DNA of 64,000 bases from Stomoxys calcitrans (taxonomy: Eukaryota > Arthropoda > Insecta > Diptera > Muscidae), in the NCBI RefSeq assembly GCF_963082655.1, contig NC_081555.1:149643505-149707504 (forward strand), read 5' to 3'. This document shows positions 22,465-35,345 of this stretch, piece by piece (the stretch's first letter is position 1; each line of letters opens with the position of its first letter). The position numbers and the translations under genes are program-made. Under the pieces are notes generated by a model that saw nothing but the letters and a program-made list of their open reading frames with translations, was not told where the DNA came from and searched no databases.

Positions 22465-24982
22465 ACAAGTAAATAGGAGTCAAATTCGGCCGGGCCGAAC
22501 TTTGGATACCCACCACCTCGAGTGAGTATGTAAGCCACCTTTCATCGCAATCCGGTGAAGAATGCATATTTTATGCACTCGCAGCAGCAATATCGAAATA
22601 GGGTCCGATTTGAAACAAATTCTTCAGGGACATTGAGTGGTCTAATAAGCACAAGTGGTCTAACATCACATTGTTCAGTTTTGTAGAACATATATTGGTC
22701 CTTTTTGTAGCTATATTCAAATCTGGGCCGATCTGAACCATAAACGACACAGAAGTCGAAAAGCCTAACATAAGTCAATGTGTCAAATTTCAGAAAAATT
22801 GGATTATAAATGAACCTTTTATGGGGCCAAGACTTAAAATCGAGAGATTGGTCCATATGGCAGCTATATCAATATCTGAACCGATGTGGGCCAACGTCAA
22901 GTCGGATGACGAAGGGCCTAACACAACTCACTTTCTCAAATTTCGGCGACATCGGACTAAAAATGTGCCTTTTATGGGCCCAACACCTGAAATCCAAAGA
23001 TCGGTCTATATGGCAGCTATATCCAAATCTGAACCGTTCTGAGCCAAATTGCGAAAAGATGTTGAAGAGCCTAGCACAAAAACGATGAACCTAACACAAC
23101 TCACTGTTCCAAATTTCAGCAAAATCGGTTAATAAATGTGGCTTTTATTGTCCTAAGACCCTAAATCGAGATGTCGGTCTATATGACAGCTATATCCAAA
23201 TATGGAGCGATGTGGGCCGAATTGCGGAAAGATGTGGAAGAACCTAGCACAACTCACTTTCCTAAATTTCGGCGAAATCGGACAATAAATGCGCCTTTTA
23301 CGGGCCCAACACCTTATATCCAGAGATCGGTATATATGGCAGCTATATCAAAATCTGAACCGATCTGGGCCAAATTGCGAAAAGATGTTGAAGAGCCCAG
23401 CACAACTCACTGTCCCAAATTTTGGCGAAATCGGACAATAAATGCGCCTTTATGGGTCCAAGACCCTAAATCGAGATATTGGTCTATATGGCAGCTATAT
23501 CCAAATCTGGGCCGATCTGAGCTAAATTGAAGAAAAATGTTGAAGAGAATAGCACAACTCACTGTCCCAAATTTTGGCGAAATCGGACAATAAATACGCC
23601 TTTTATGGGCCCAAGACCCTAAATCGAGAGATCGGTCTATATGGCCGCTATATCCAAATATGGACCGATCTAAGCCAAATTAACGAAGAATATCGGAAGG
23701 CCTTACACAACTCACTGTTTCAAATTTCAGCAAAATCGGTTAATAAATGTGGCTTTTATTGCCCTAAGACCCCAAATCGGAGGATCGGTCTATATGGCAG
23801 CTATAACCAAATCTGGACCGATCTGAGCCAAATTGCGAAAAGATGTGGAAGAGCCTAGCACAACTCACTTTTCTAAATTTCGGCAAAATCGGACAATAAA
23901 TGCGCCTTTTATGGGCCCAACACCTTAAATCCAGAGATCGGTCTATATGGCAGCTATATCCAAATATGGACCGATCTGGGCCGAATTGAAGAAGGATGAC
24001 GAAAAGCCAAATCACTTTCCCAAATTTCGGCTCCATCGGACTAAACGTGCGCCTTTTATGGGTCCAACACTTTAAATCCAGGGATCGGTCTATATGACAG
24101 CTATATTAAAATCTGAACCGATCTGAGCCAAATTGAAGAAGGATGTAGAATGCCCTAACACAACTCACTGTCCTAAATTTCGCCGACATCGACCGGCGCC
24201 CAAGACCTTAAATAGAACGATCGGACTATATGGCAGCTATATCCCAATCTTATCCGATCTTAGCCAAAGATCGGAGATTGGAGAAGAATGTCAATGAGCC
24301 TAACACAACTCACTTTCCACAATTTCGGCGACATCGGACAATAAATGCGCCTTTTATGGGCCCAAGACCCTAAATCGAGATATCGGTCTATATGGCAGCT
24401 ATATCCAAATATAAACCGATCTGGGCCAAATTAAAGAAGGATGACGAAGAACCTAACACAACTCACTTTTGCAAATTACGGCGCCATCGGACAATAAATG
24501 CGACTTTTATGTGCCCAAATCTTAAATCGAGAGATCGGTCTATGCAAATTTTGCCCATTAACATTCCAGTAAGGAACAGGGGCAAACTTCTCACCTATCA
24601 ATGAGTGCAATCCGATTCAACTTGAGGCTCAATCATAAGGGGCCTCCTTTATATAGCCGAGTGCGAACGGCATGCCGCAGTGCGACACCTCTTTGGAGAG
24701 AAGTTTTACATGGCATATTACCTCACAAATGTTGTCAACATTAGGAGGGGAAAGCCACCGCTGAAAAATTTTTCTGATGGTCTCGCCAGGATTCGAACCC
24801 AGGCGTTCAGCGTCATAGGCGGACATGATAACCCCTGCGCTACGGCGGTCTATATGACAGCTATATCCAAATCTGGACCGATCTGGCCCCAAAATCGGTT
24901 AATAAATGTGGCTTTTATTGGCCTAAGACCCTAAATCGGAGGATCGGTCTATATGCCAGCTATTTTCAAATCTGGACCGAAG
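22465..24982 (-). mobile_element. Alpha DINE-1-like element, long, 5' truncated, with a SINE
   Basis: The minus-strand 3' end is at 22465-22530 (ACAAGTAAATAGGAGTC, the hairpin, GGATACCCACCACCTCGAG). About fourteen alpha units follow. A SINE is inserted at 24544-24845 with an 8-bp duplication. The array stops at about 24982 next to a 12-bp perfect inverted repeat, and no 5' block is present. The open frames at 22821-23042 and 23171-23530 are array frames. Confidence 0.85.
24544..24845 (-). mobile_element. tRNA-derived SINE, copy 2, intact
   Basis: On the minus strand it starts CCGTAGCGCAGGGGTTATCA (A box), has CTGGGTTCGAATCCTGGCGA (T-arm and B box) about 40 bases later, and continues with a 230-bp non-tRNA body ending GGGCAAAATTTGC. 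The direct repeat CGGTCTAT lies on both sides (24536-24543 and 24846-24853), as left by LINE-mediated retroposition. This is the best SINE copy of the window. The minus ORF at 24629-24892 merely crosses it. Confidence 0.9.
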
Positions 24983-26325
24983 AAGGCTTATATGGTTGTT
25001 CCCTTATAAGCCTTCTGCTAATCGAAATCCGGAGCCTATAGAAGCCTTAGTAGATATTCGATAAAGTTAAAGTTTAAAGTTTTCTCCCATGTAACCTCTA
25101 TTGCATTGATTTCAATTTCTTTTCACCACAATCAAGATCAATTCTTCGATAAATTATCAAATACAGCATTCAATTTTGATAGCTAAAAATGATTGAAAGA
25201 AACCAAAAAAAAAATAATTTTATTTTTCCAACAGATTTCACAAACCAAAGTGCCAAAAGAGGGGAAAAACGGAATAACATTTTTGAAATCAACTTTATCG
25301 CAAAACATGTGAATGCTGCAACTCCAGCAACGACAACAACAAAGCCAAGGCAAAACGTTAAATTGAATTTGTGGTAAACATAGAGAATTGAATGCCTGCT
25401 ATGCATTACGTGACTTTTCATACCACACACTGGCACAAACACTATTTACCACCAGTTTTCTATATTTTTGTATTTGAGTGAATGCGATTGCAACCGAAAA
25501 AATCACAGAGGGCTCTACGAAGATCCACAATGCTGCAATTATTGTATATGTGTGGTGACTAGTTGTCACCCATCCACCCATGTGTCTTTCCATTTGACGT
25601 GTGTATGTGTGTAGGTCCACACACAAAATTGCAGAGAGATTTTTTAATGAAATTCACGATTTGGTTAATGTTTATTTGTTATTTTTGGCTGTTGATTTTT
25701 CCACCGTTATTTAGTTCAAAAAATTGGGGGGGGGAGGCAGTACTAGATTAGATGTCTAACAGATTTGCTATTTTTGAAATCTAAACCATCAACAGCAGCC
25801 ACCACGACATCAAACGAAACGAACTTCCATTTGACCTCCCACAATACGCGACTGTTAAACCGCTAAACCAATTACATAGAAATGCCAAATGCGCCTGTGT
25901 GCGTGTGTTCGTGTGTTCGTTTGTTTTCGTTCTCCACATCAGGCGCTCATCTTCTCTGTATGGAATAACAACCCATACACACATACATTAACACGGTATA
26001 AAACATTATAATGTTGCCGCATTGCACACACAAAAAAAGCACAACGCCAACAACAATAACAATGCTAAATCGCACGAGTTTAGGCAATGGCTGAGTACAA
26101 AATGAGAATGTGCCATATACCGAGTATGGCAGCAGCTAGCAGATAATTCTCTAAAACACAAATCTCCATTTACGTATGCATTACGTGCTACATCAAGACT
26201 CATCAATCTTTTTTTCCCAACGCATAGCATAGTCGAGGCGGTATCATCTAGTTGTGTTGCTGTTGCTGGGTATAACAAGGCGCTGCATGGGTGGTAAGAA
26301 AATTAAGGGAACTGTCAAGCATTTT
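24983..26325. other. Unassigned sequence
   Basis: No repeat family of the window is present after the small hairpin at 24981-25016. Short ORFs on both strands have no recognisable domain. There are CA/GT-rich patches near 25598-25625 and 25970 and a G-run at 25726-25733. Host intronic DNA is possible. Confidence 0.45.
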
Positions 26326-28196
26326 TATACCCACCACCGAAGGATGGGGGTATATTCATTTTGTCATTCCGTTTGCAACACATCGAAATATCCATTTCAG
26401 ACCCTATATAGTATATATATTCTTGATCAGCGTAAACATCTAAGACGATCTAGACAAGTCAGTCCGTCTGTCCGTCTGTCTGTTGAAATCACGCTACAGT
26501 CTTCAAAAATAGAGATATTGAGCTGAAACTTTGCACAGATTCCTTTTTTGTCCTTAAGCAGGTTAAGTTCGAAGATGGGCCATATCGCACTATATCTTGA
26601 TATAGCCCCCATATAGACCGATCGGCCGATTTAGAGTCTTAGGCTAATAAACGCCACATTTATTACTCGATCTTGCTGAAATTTGGGAGAGTGAGTTGCC
26701 TTAGGCCCTTCGACATCCTTCGTCAATATGGCCCAGATCAGTTCAGATTTGGATATAGCTGCCATATAGACCGATTCACCGATTTAGGGTCTTAGGCCCA
26801 TAAAAGTCACATTTAATATCCGATTTTGCTGAAATTTGGAACAGTGAGTTGCGTTTGGCCCTTCGATATCCTTCGTCAATTTGGCCCAGATCGGTTCAGA
26901 TTTGGATATAGCTGCCATATAGACTGATTCACCGATTTAGGGTCTTAGGCCCATAAAAGCCACATTTATTATCCGATTTTGCTGAAATTTGAGACAGGGC
27001 GTTGCGTTAGGCCCTTCGACATCCTCCGTCAATTTGGACCAGATCAGTTCAGATTTGGATATAGCTGCCATATAGACCGATTCACCGATTTAGGGTCTTA
27101 GGCCCATAAAAGTCACATTTATTATCCAATTTTGCTGAAATTTGGAACAGTGAGTTGTCTTAGACCCTTCGACATATTTCCTAAATTTGGCCCTGATCGG
27201 ATCAGATTTGGATATAGCTGCCATATAGACCGATCCGCCGATTTAGGGTCTTAGGACAATAAAAGCCACATTTATTATCCGATTTTGCTGAAATTTGGGA
27301 CACTGAGTTGTCTTAGGCCCTTCGACATATTTCCTAAATTTGGCCCTGATCGGATCAGATTTGGATATAGCTGCCATATAGACCGATCCCTTGATTTAAG
27401 ATTTTGGCCCCATAAAAGGAGCATTTATTGTCCGATGTCGCCGAAATTTGGGACAGTGAGGTAAGTCAAGCCCCTTGACATACTTCTACAATATGGCACC
27501 GATCAGTTCAGATTTGGATATAGCTGCCATATAGACCGATCCCTCGGTTTTAGGTTTTGGGGTCATAAAAGGCGCATTTACCGTCCGATTTTGCGGAAAT
27601 TTGAAACAGCGAGTTGTGTTAGGCTCTTCGGCGTCCTCCTTCAATTTGGCTCAAATCGGTCCAGATTTGAATATAGCTGCCATATAGACAGATCTCTTAA
27701 TTTGAAGTTTTGGGCCCATAAAGGGCGCATTTATTGTCCGATTTCGACGAGATTTGGGACAGTGCGTTGTGTAAGTCTCTTCGACATTTTTCTACAACTT
27801 AGCCCAAATCGGTGCAGATTTGGATATAGCTGCCATATAGACCGATCTCTCGATTTAAAGTCTTGGCCCCATAAAAGGCCCATTTATCATCCGATTTAAC
27901 TGAAATTTGACACATTGACTAATGTTAGGCTTTTCGACATCTATGTTGTATATGGTTCAGATCGGTTTATTTTTAGATATAGCTACTTAAAAGACCAATA
28001 CTTTGTTATATACAATTGAACAATGACTTGTACTTATCAGTATTTGGTCCAAATCGAAACATAGTTCGATATAACTGCTATGGGACATAAGGTATGCAAT
28101 TTTCACTGGATTTTGATGAATGGTGGTTTTTATATATATCCGAGGTGGTGGGTATCCAAAGTTCGTCCCGACCGAACTTAACGCCTTTTTACTTGT
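26326..28196 (+). mobile_element. Alpha DINE-1-like element, complete
   Basis: It starts TATACCCACCACCGAAGGAT and has the full 5' block (CATTCCGTTTGCAACACATC, TATATATTCTTGATCAGCG, GTCCGTCTGTCCGTCTGTCT). Nine to ten alpha units follow. It ends CCGAGGTGGTGGGTATCC, a hairpin with two mismatched positions (GTTCGTCCC, GACCGAAC), and TTTTTACTTGT. Confidence 0.88.
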
Positions 28197-28439
28197 TTGT
28201 GGTGCTATGTTAAAATTCATGTCTATACAGACACGACCGCTTCAGTTGATCCATTGGAAGACAACTTTGAATCATTTATTCGTGAGATACCGGCCGCAAT
28301 ATTGGAAAGAGTATGCCAAGATTGAAGTAAGGGGATTGACCATTTGAGGCGCAGTCAGGGTCAATATTTGCTTGAAAAAATCTTCAAACATTAAATTTTA
28401 TAAATCGATAGTACGATTCAGGTAACGATTTCATTAATT

Positions 28440-28820
28440 TTTCTGATGTGTTTTTTTTTTTTTTTTTGATAAACTTTCCTATATCTCTTATAAAACCACC
28501 CTTTATAAGATCTCTCGAGAGTTCTCTGGCTGTTTTATTGAACATCCTCATAACCTCGTTAAAATCGGTCCAGATTTAGATATAGCTCTCATATATAACT
28601 TTCATCCGATATGGATTTTTTTTTGGCTATAGCAGCCACAATTTTGGTCGAATCTTTACAAAATTTTGCACAAAAAATTTTCTTTAAAGTTTCAATACGA
28701 CTAAAGTCTGACTAGATTTCGAGAAAAGTTCTACATATGAAAAGTACTACGTGCATCAGCTGGTGTAGGGTATTACACTTTTTTTTTTACACCGACTTTT
28801 GTCTTTCCTTACTGGTTGTT
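28440..28820 (+). mobile_element. Epsilon-type DINE-like element, 3' part
   Basis: It shares with 1-706 the unit phrase CCAGATTTAGATATAGCTCTC and the terminal order GGTGTAGGGTATTACAC, CACCGACTTTTGTCTTTCC and TTACTGGTTG. A T-rich tract replaces part of the hairpin. About two units remain. Confidence 0.55.
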
Positions 28821-30105
28821 TTGAACACCCCTATTATAGTCTTAAGACTTTTCGTGAGCTGGGAGAAGTTAGCCCACAATTGCTGTATATCGACGACCAA
28901 TGCCCCGTACGAAGACCTTTGCAAGTTTTCTCCTTCTTCTTGAGGCCATTCGTTCTAGAGTTTTACTAAAGCCCCTCTACTACCACTTCCTACATTCATC
29001 AAACTTACCTCGATGCTGTAAATTTACATGCATGTGCTTTTGTATGAGTGTAAGTTTACATTGAACTGTGCACATGTATGAATGTGTAGGAACGAATGCC
29101 TGCAAAAGTTCTTGTTGAAGTGTTTGTTAGAAAAATATTTACTGACATGGCAAAACTTATTTTGGCATAAAATTGAAAAATTCCTAAAAAATTTTGTTTG
29201 TTTTTGTCGTTGTCATTTCGAATGCTTGCTGCTGTTCTTTTGTCAAGGAGCGCCAGCTCTCTCGCCCACCCACTCAGGAAGGGTAAAGGGAACAATACAA
29301 GGGGACCAGCAAAAAGGAAATAAAACAAAAAGAAAACAAGAAGCAGCATGCCAACGCCATGCCATGATTCGTCAGACACGAATTGCAATTGTACTTAAGT
29401 TGACTTAAATAAGAATCAGCTTCTAAGAAGATGCCTTTATATCCAACAAAAAACAAAAAAAAAAACAACCCAAGGACTTTTTATGCTTTAAATTTTTGTT
29501 TGCATATGATCCAGGGGTATACGTACGACAAAGAACAACAACAATATTAACAACTACAATACCTTCAAAGGAAATTCCACAAAAATATAACAATTCGTTC
29601 ATCATCAATCATGTCTGAGGTGTGCAAGATGACGAGGATGATGCTGATGCTGATGGTAAGCAACCCAGTAATGACGTAAAAGAAAAGCTGCATAAACAAA
29701 ACGAAAAACCAAGAAATTCCTTTACTTTGACATGGATGTACAGATAAAGTAAACGATGCCATTGAGCTGGAACAATACTTGACAACGGTTACCAAGTCTC
29801 AGCCCAGCACAGGTTTGCATGGAAAAGGATTAAGCTGACGCTGATATTTTTGTTTTGTAATAAAACATTTTCCTCCTAACCTGACCTGACCTGACCTCAA
29901 CAAAAGTAGTCAATTGATGTTTTATTCTTTCATTAACACCAGGAGGTTAAAAATAAAACTCATAGAATTGTAGGTAATGAAAAATATTTCCTTCAAGAAT
30001 TTGTTTGTCAAGTTATGGCCTTTGAAGAAATTCTCCATAATTTCTGTTGTGATTTGATTTCTTGTTTATTCTCGCCAAGAAGAGATTATGCGAAAAACAA
30101 GTCCT
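28821..30105. other. Unassigned sequence
   Basis: There is no recognisable gene. Opposite-strand ORFs near 29056-29408 have no known motif. A short ACCTGACCTGACCTGACC repeat is at about 29878-29897. Confidence 0.45.
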
Positions 30106-30640
30106 TTGAAAGACTTTTCAAATATATATGAGCTAATTGGGAGATCGGTTTATATAGCAGATGTGTCAGGTTATGAACTGATTTAGGCCATACTTGGCAC
30201 AGTTGTTGAAAGTCATTCCCCAACAATATTTGCAAATTTCAGTCAATTTGGATAAGACTTACGCCATCTAGGATTACATAAGTCAAATGATCGATTTATA
30301 TGACCGCTATATCAGGTTATAGACTGATGTAGACGACACTTGGCAAAGTTGTTGGAAGTCATACTAAAACGATATGTGCCAAATTTCAACCATATCCGAT
30401 AAGGATTGCGCCCTCTAGAAGCTCAAAAAGTCAAGTACCAAGGTCGGTTTATATAGCAGCTTTATCAAAACATGAACGGATATGGCCAATTTGCAATCCC
30501 AACCGACCTGTTGAAGTATTTGTGCAAATTTTCAAGCGCCTAGCTTTACTCTTTCGATAGTTAGCGTGCTTTCGATAGCCGGACGGACATGGCTAGATCG
30601 ATTTAAAATGACATGACGAATACACCTATCTATATACTTA
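30106..30640 (-). mobile_element. Beta DINE-1-like fragment
   Basis: Two to three beta units (CGCCATCTAGG, GCGCCCTCTAGAAGCTCAA) and part of the 5' block (CGGACGGACATGGCTAGATC at about 30581) on the minus strand. Both ends are missing. It abuts the Z copy at 30641. Confidence 0.65.
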
Positions 30641-32134
30641 ACTAGCCGAACCGGGACCACGTCGCTGCGCCTTCTTTAACTCTCTAATATCCTTCTAAAT
30701 GCGGATATCGAATTAGTGCCATTGTAGCCTATGACGCTGAACGCGATCGAATCCTGGCGAGAACATCGGACAAAGCGGTGTTTATCCCCTCTTAATGTTG
30801 GCGACATTTGCGAGACACAATGCCATGCATGGTCATTTAAAAAATTTTCCCCAAAGAGGTATCGCACTGCTGGACGCCGTTCGGACTCGGCTATAAAAAG
30901 GTCCCTTGTCATTGAGTTTAAACCTGAATCGAAAAACACTCATTGATGTGTGAGAATTTGCCCCTTCTCGATTCCTGGTGGTAATGTTTTTCCATAGGGT
31001 AATGTTCTCATTAGGGGAGGGATGGCACATTTCGACGCAATTATGGAAATCAAATTCGTGCTGCACTTCCAAATCCCTTTAGTTTGAGCCCCATATTGCC
31101 ATTGCCGGTAAATGTGAACCGTTCGTAGGGTGTCTTGGTTCTGGGGCGGCCGCCATCATTTTACACTGAAAATAGATATCAAATTCGTACTTTATTCCCA
31201 ACAGAAATGAAGTTCAGTTTAGGGGGTGCTTTAGGGCGTACCCCAAAACACTTGGGGCTCCAAAATTGGATATCAAATTCGTTTTCTACTCTTAAATACC
31301 TTTCATTTGATCCCCATATTGAAATGAACGTCCAATATGTCTGTTTGACATAAGGAGGAGGGTCCATCCCCCTTCCGATACCGAAAAATAATATAGCCTT
31401 TGTTTCCGTCCAGACCAACCTGTACAAAATGCGAAAATGTCGAGAAAATCGGTTCTGCTGTTTTTCAGCCTATACGGAAAAAACAAACCGAGTCCCATGT
31501 ATCCGTGATTGGGTAATGTGCCCATTTTGGGCGTTTTGGGAGTGGGGGTGGGGTGACCCCCTATATTTCGACATGAATTTGTATGGCAGATTCGTTATCT
31601 ACCCCGTCATACTTTTCAATTGATACCCATATTGTCCTTATAGGTACACTTTTGAATTTGGATGGTTTGTTTGGGGTTACGGTGGACGGTCCGCCTCTTC
31701 CGTTATCATTAAATTAAAAAGCCTATTCCTACTTCCTGGCCATAATCGTAAACTACTCCCGAATACCTTTCATTTGAATCCAATATTGTCATGATCGTCA
31801 AATAAACCTATATTAAGTGGATTTGGGGCTGGGGCGGCCCCTAAGGTACTTGGACCCAACTTTTATTATAAAATTCGTACTCTACTCTTGAATACCTTTC
31901 ATTTGAATCCCATATTGTTCCGATCGGTCCACTTTTATTTTTGGGTAGTACTTTTGGGGCTAAGGGGGAGGGTCCGCCCCCTCCCGATATCAAAAAATTG
32001 TATAGTCTATGTTTCTTTCCAGACCAACCTACACCATCTGTGAAAATTTCAAGGTAATCGGTTCAGCCGTTTTTGAGTCTACTGAACAAACAAACATACC
32101 GACAAACAAACACAAATTGAATTTTTTATAAAAG
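30641..32134 (+). mobile_element. Z repeat, copy 2, with SINE sequence inside
   Basis: It begins ACTAGCCGAACCGGGACCAC like the copy at 5482. A SINE-derived segment occupies about 30727-30978. The Z body (CCTTTCATTTGAATCCCATA, GGGGGAGGGTCCGCCCCC, several units) runs from about 31000 to 32040. The 3' end reads CGGTTCAGCCGTTTTTGAG and AACAAACAAACATACCGAC. This is the more complete Z copy. Its class remains open; no protein frame is convincing. Confidence 0.6.
30727..30978 (+). mobile_element. tRNA-derived SINE, copy 4, chimeric
   Basis: From GCCTATGACGCTGAACG onward it follows the SINE (ATCGAATCCTGGCGAGA, CTCCAAAGAGGTATCGCA-like and CTCGGCTATAAAAAGG blocks, ACTCATTGATGTGTGAGAAT). The A box is absent, and the sequence before it is Z. 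The Z copy at 5482 also contains GCCTATGACGTTGAACG, so the joint falls in sequence shared by both families. Confidence 0.7.
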
Positions 32135-32208
32135 AAGGGGTCTTAGACAAACATCTTACAAACGGAATTTCGAAATTAGTATACCTCCATCCTATGGTGG
32201 AAGGTATA
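32135..32208 (-). mobile_element. DINE-1-like 5' stub
   Basis: Only the first 75 bases of a minus-strand element remain (GGTCTTAGACAAACATC through ATCCTATGGTGGAAGGTATA). It touches the 3' end of the next copy at 32209 without a gap. Confidence 0.7.
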
Positions 32209-34292
32209 ACAAGTCAAAGCGTGCTAAGTTCGAGCGGGTCGAATAGTATGTACTCTCCACCATGTATCAATTTTGGCAAGTTCTTTGCCCCGGTATCTCT
32301 TTATAGGCAAACAAAGGATAATGGATAAAAATTACCTCGCTATTGGAGCTATACCAGGTTACGAGCCGATTCGGACCACACTGGGTTAAGGTGTTGGAAA
32401 TCACAGTAGAAGTCATTGTGAAAATTTCAGCCAAATCGGCTGAAAAAATTCGCCCCACAGCAGATCGATTCATTTGGTAGCTATATCAGGTTATGAACCG
32501 ATTCCAGACCATTGGAAAAGTCGTTGTACAAATTACAGCCAAACAGGATAGGAATTGCATCCTCTAGAGGCTCAAGAAATATAATCGGGAGATATATTTA
32601 TGTGGGAGCTATGTAAGGTTATGAACCGATTTCGACTATATAAGGCTTAGTTGTTGGAAGTCGAAACAATCCACTTTATACAAAATTTCAGCCAAATCGG
32701 GTAAGAATTGCGCTCTTTAGCGACTGAAGAAGTCAGGATCAGGATCATACTTGGTACAGTTGTTGGGAGTCAAAACAAAACACTATGTGCAAAATCTCAG
32801 CCAAACCGTATAATAATTGCGCCCTCTAGAGGCTCAGTAACTATTGGGTTGCCCGAAAAGTAATTGCGGATTTTTTAAAAGAAAGTAAATGCATTTTTAA
32901 TAAATCTTAGAATGAACTTTAATCAAATATACTTTTTTACACTTTTTTTCTAAAGCAAGCTAAAAGTAACAGCTGATAACTGACAGAAGAAAGAATGCAA
33001 TTACAGAGTCACAAGCTGTGAAAAAATTTGTCAACGCCGACTATATGAAAAATCCGCAATTACTTTTTGGGCAACCCAATAGATCGATTTATAAGAGAGC
33101 TATATAAGGTAATGAACCGATTCGGACCATACTTGGCACAGTTGTTGGAAGTCAAAACAAACCACTTCATGCACAATTTCAACCAAATCGACAAAAAAAA
33201 TTGCGCCCTCTAGCGGCTGAAGAAGTCAGTCATACTTGGCATTGTTGTTAGAAGTCAAAACAAAATACTTTGTGCAAAATCTCAGCCAAATCATATAAAT
33301 ATATAGAAGTATAGTCCAACGGCTCAGGTAGTGAAAATCTGAGATCGGTTTATATCGGAGCTATATCAGGTATTGAACCGATTTGAACCATACTTGACAC
33401 AGTTGTTGGAAGGCAGAAAAAACACTCTATGCTAAATTTCAGCCATATCATGTAATAATTGCGCCCTCTAGAGGCTCAGGAAGTCAAGATACGAGATAGG
33501 TTTATAAGAGAGCTATATAAGGTAATGAACCGATTTAGACCATACTTGGCACAGTAGTTGGAAGTCAAAACAAACCACTTCATGCGAAATTTCAGCCAAA
33601 TCGGATGAAAACTGAGGCTTCCAGGGGCTAAAGAAATCAAATCGGGAAATCGGTTTATATGGGAGCTATATCAGGTTATAGACCGATTTAAACAGTACTT
33701 GGCACAGTTGTTGGAAGTCATAACAGAACACTACGAGCAAAATTTCAGCCAAATCGGACAAAAATTGCGGCTTCCAGTGGCTCAAGAAGTCAAATCGGAA
33801 AATCGGTTTAAATGGGAGCTATATCAGGTTCTTCACCGATTTGGACCATACTTAGCACAGTTATTAGCAGTAATAACAGAACACTATGTGTGAGATTTCA
33901 GCCAAATCAGGCAGAAATTGCGGCTTCCAGGGCTAAAGAAACAAATCAGGAGATCTGTTTATATGGGAGCTATATCAGGTTCTTTACCGATTTGGAACAT
34001 ACTAGGCGCAGTTATTAGCAATAATAACAGAACACTATGTGCAAAATTTTAGCCAAATCAGACAAAAATTGCGGCTTCCAGGGGTCCAAGAAGCCAAACC
34101 GGGAGAGCTATGTCCAAATCTGAACCGATATGACCCATTTGCAATCTTACGCGTTCGACCGCTATCGAAAGCTCTACATGATCGTCCGCTATCGTGATTT
34201 CGACAGACAAACGGACGGACATGGCTAATTCGAATCAGAATTTGTTACAAACGGAGTGACTAGGTGAGTATATCCCCATTCTTTGGTGTTGG
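32209..34292 (-). mobile_element. Chimeric beta/delta DINE-1-like element with a MITE
   Basis: The minus-strand 3' end at 32209-32275 is of beta type (worn hairpin, CTCTCCACCATG). Units to about 33500 are beta (GCGCCCTCTAGAGGCTCAG). From about 33600 they are delta (GCGGCTTCCAGGGGC), and the 5' block at 34150-34292 is delta (GCGTTCGACCGCTATCG). A MITE occupies 32844-33079. The change of type part-way suggests recombination between subfamilies. Confidence 0.75.
32844..33079 (-). mobile_element. Mariner-type MITE, copy 3
   Basis: The 236-bp element has ends TTGGGTTGCCCGAAAAGTAA and TTACTTTTTGGGCAACCCAA and TA on each side (32842-32843, 33080-33081). It is intact, in opposite orientation to the copy at 14213, and inserted in a beta unit. 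Confidence 0.92.
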
Positions 34293-35345
34293 TTATCAAA
34301 GGACTTAAATCGGGAGATCGGTAAATGAGTATGCCAATTTATCCAAATATAGATTGATATGATTCACATTGAACTCGAATTTAGAAGATCCTAACACAGT
34401 CCACTGTGTAAAATTTCAGCAAAGCCAAATCGTCCCATGCTTATATTGTTCCAAGAACTTAAGTTGGGAGATCGGTCTACATGGCAGTTATATTGAAATA
34501 TAAACCGATCTTAACCATAGTCGGAACTAAAGTCGAAGGGACTAATAGAACGCATTGTGCTAAGTTTCAGCAAAATCGGTTTATAGATTCCCCTTTTATG
34601 TGCCTAAAACCTTAAATCGGGAGATCGGTATAAATGGCAGCTACATCCAAATCTGGACCGATCTAGGCCGTGTGGAACAGCGTTATCGAGGAGCCTAGCA
34701 CACCCCACTATACCAAATTTCTGAGAAATAGGATCATAAATTGAGAGATCGGTCTACATGGCAGTTACATCGAAATATAGACCGATCTTAACCATTTTCG
34801 TGACGAATGTCGAAGGGTCTAACGGAATTCATTGTGATAAATTACAACAAAATCGGTTAATAGATTCACCTCTTATGGGCCTAAAGCCTTAAATCGGGAG
34901 ATCGGATTATGTGGCAGCTATATCCAAATCTGAACCAATCCGGGCTGTATTGAACAGGAATGTTGAGGGGCCTAATATTACCCACTGTCTCAAAATTCGG
35001 CAAAATCGAAAAATAAATGCTCGGTCCATATGGCAACTATATCAAAATCTGGGCCGATCTGGGTCAAATTAAACAAGGATGTCGAGGGACTCAACACAAC
35101 TCACTGTCCCAAATTTCAGCAAAATTGAACAATACATGCCCCTTCTATGGGCCTAAAAACTGAAATCGTGAGATCGGTCTATATGGCAGCTATATCCATA
35201 TCTGGACCGATCCGATTCCAATTAAACAAGGATATCAAAGGGCAGAACATAACTTACTGTTCCTAATTTCAACGAAACCGGACAATAAATGCGCCTATTA
35301 TCGGGCCAAGGCCTTAAACCGGGAGATCGGTTTATATGACAGTAA
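34293..35345 (-). mobile_element. Alpha-like DINE array fragment
   Basis: Six to seven units with AAATCGGGAGATCGGT and ATGGCAGCTATATCCAAATC on the minus-strand register. There is no 5' block and no 3' hairpin. It is bounded by the delta 5' end at 34292 and by unrelated sequence after 35345. Confidence 0.65.

Noticed and set aside
24780..24845. A genuine tRNA gene
   Set aside because: The tRNA-like part is the head of a SINE with a 230-bp body and a target duplication, and degraded copies are elsewhere in the window.
29056..29408. Overlapping opposite-strand ORFs of 108-110 residues
   Set aside because: Overlap on both strands with no motif or codon bias is expected by chance in this AT-rich stretch.
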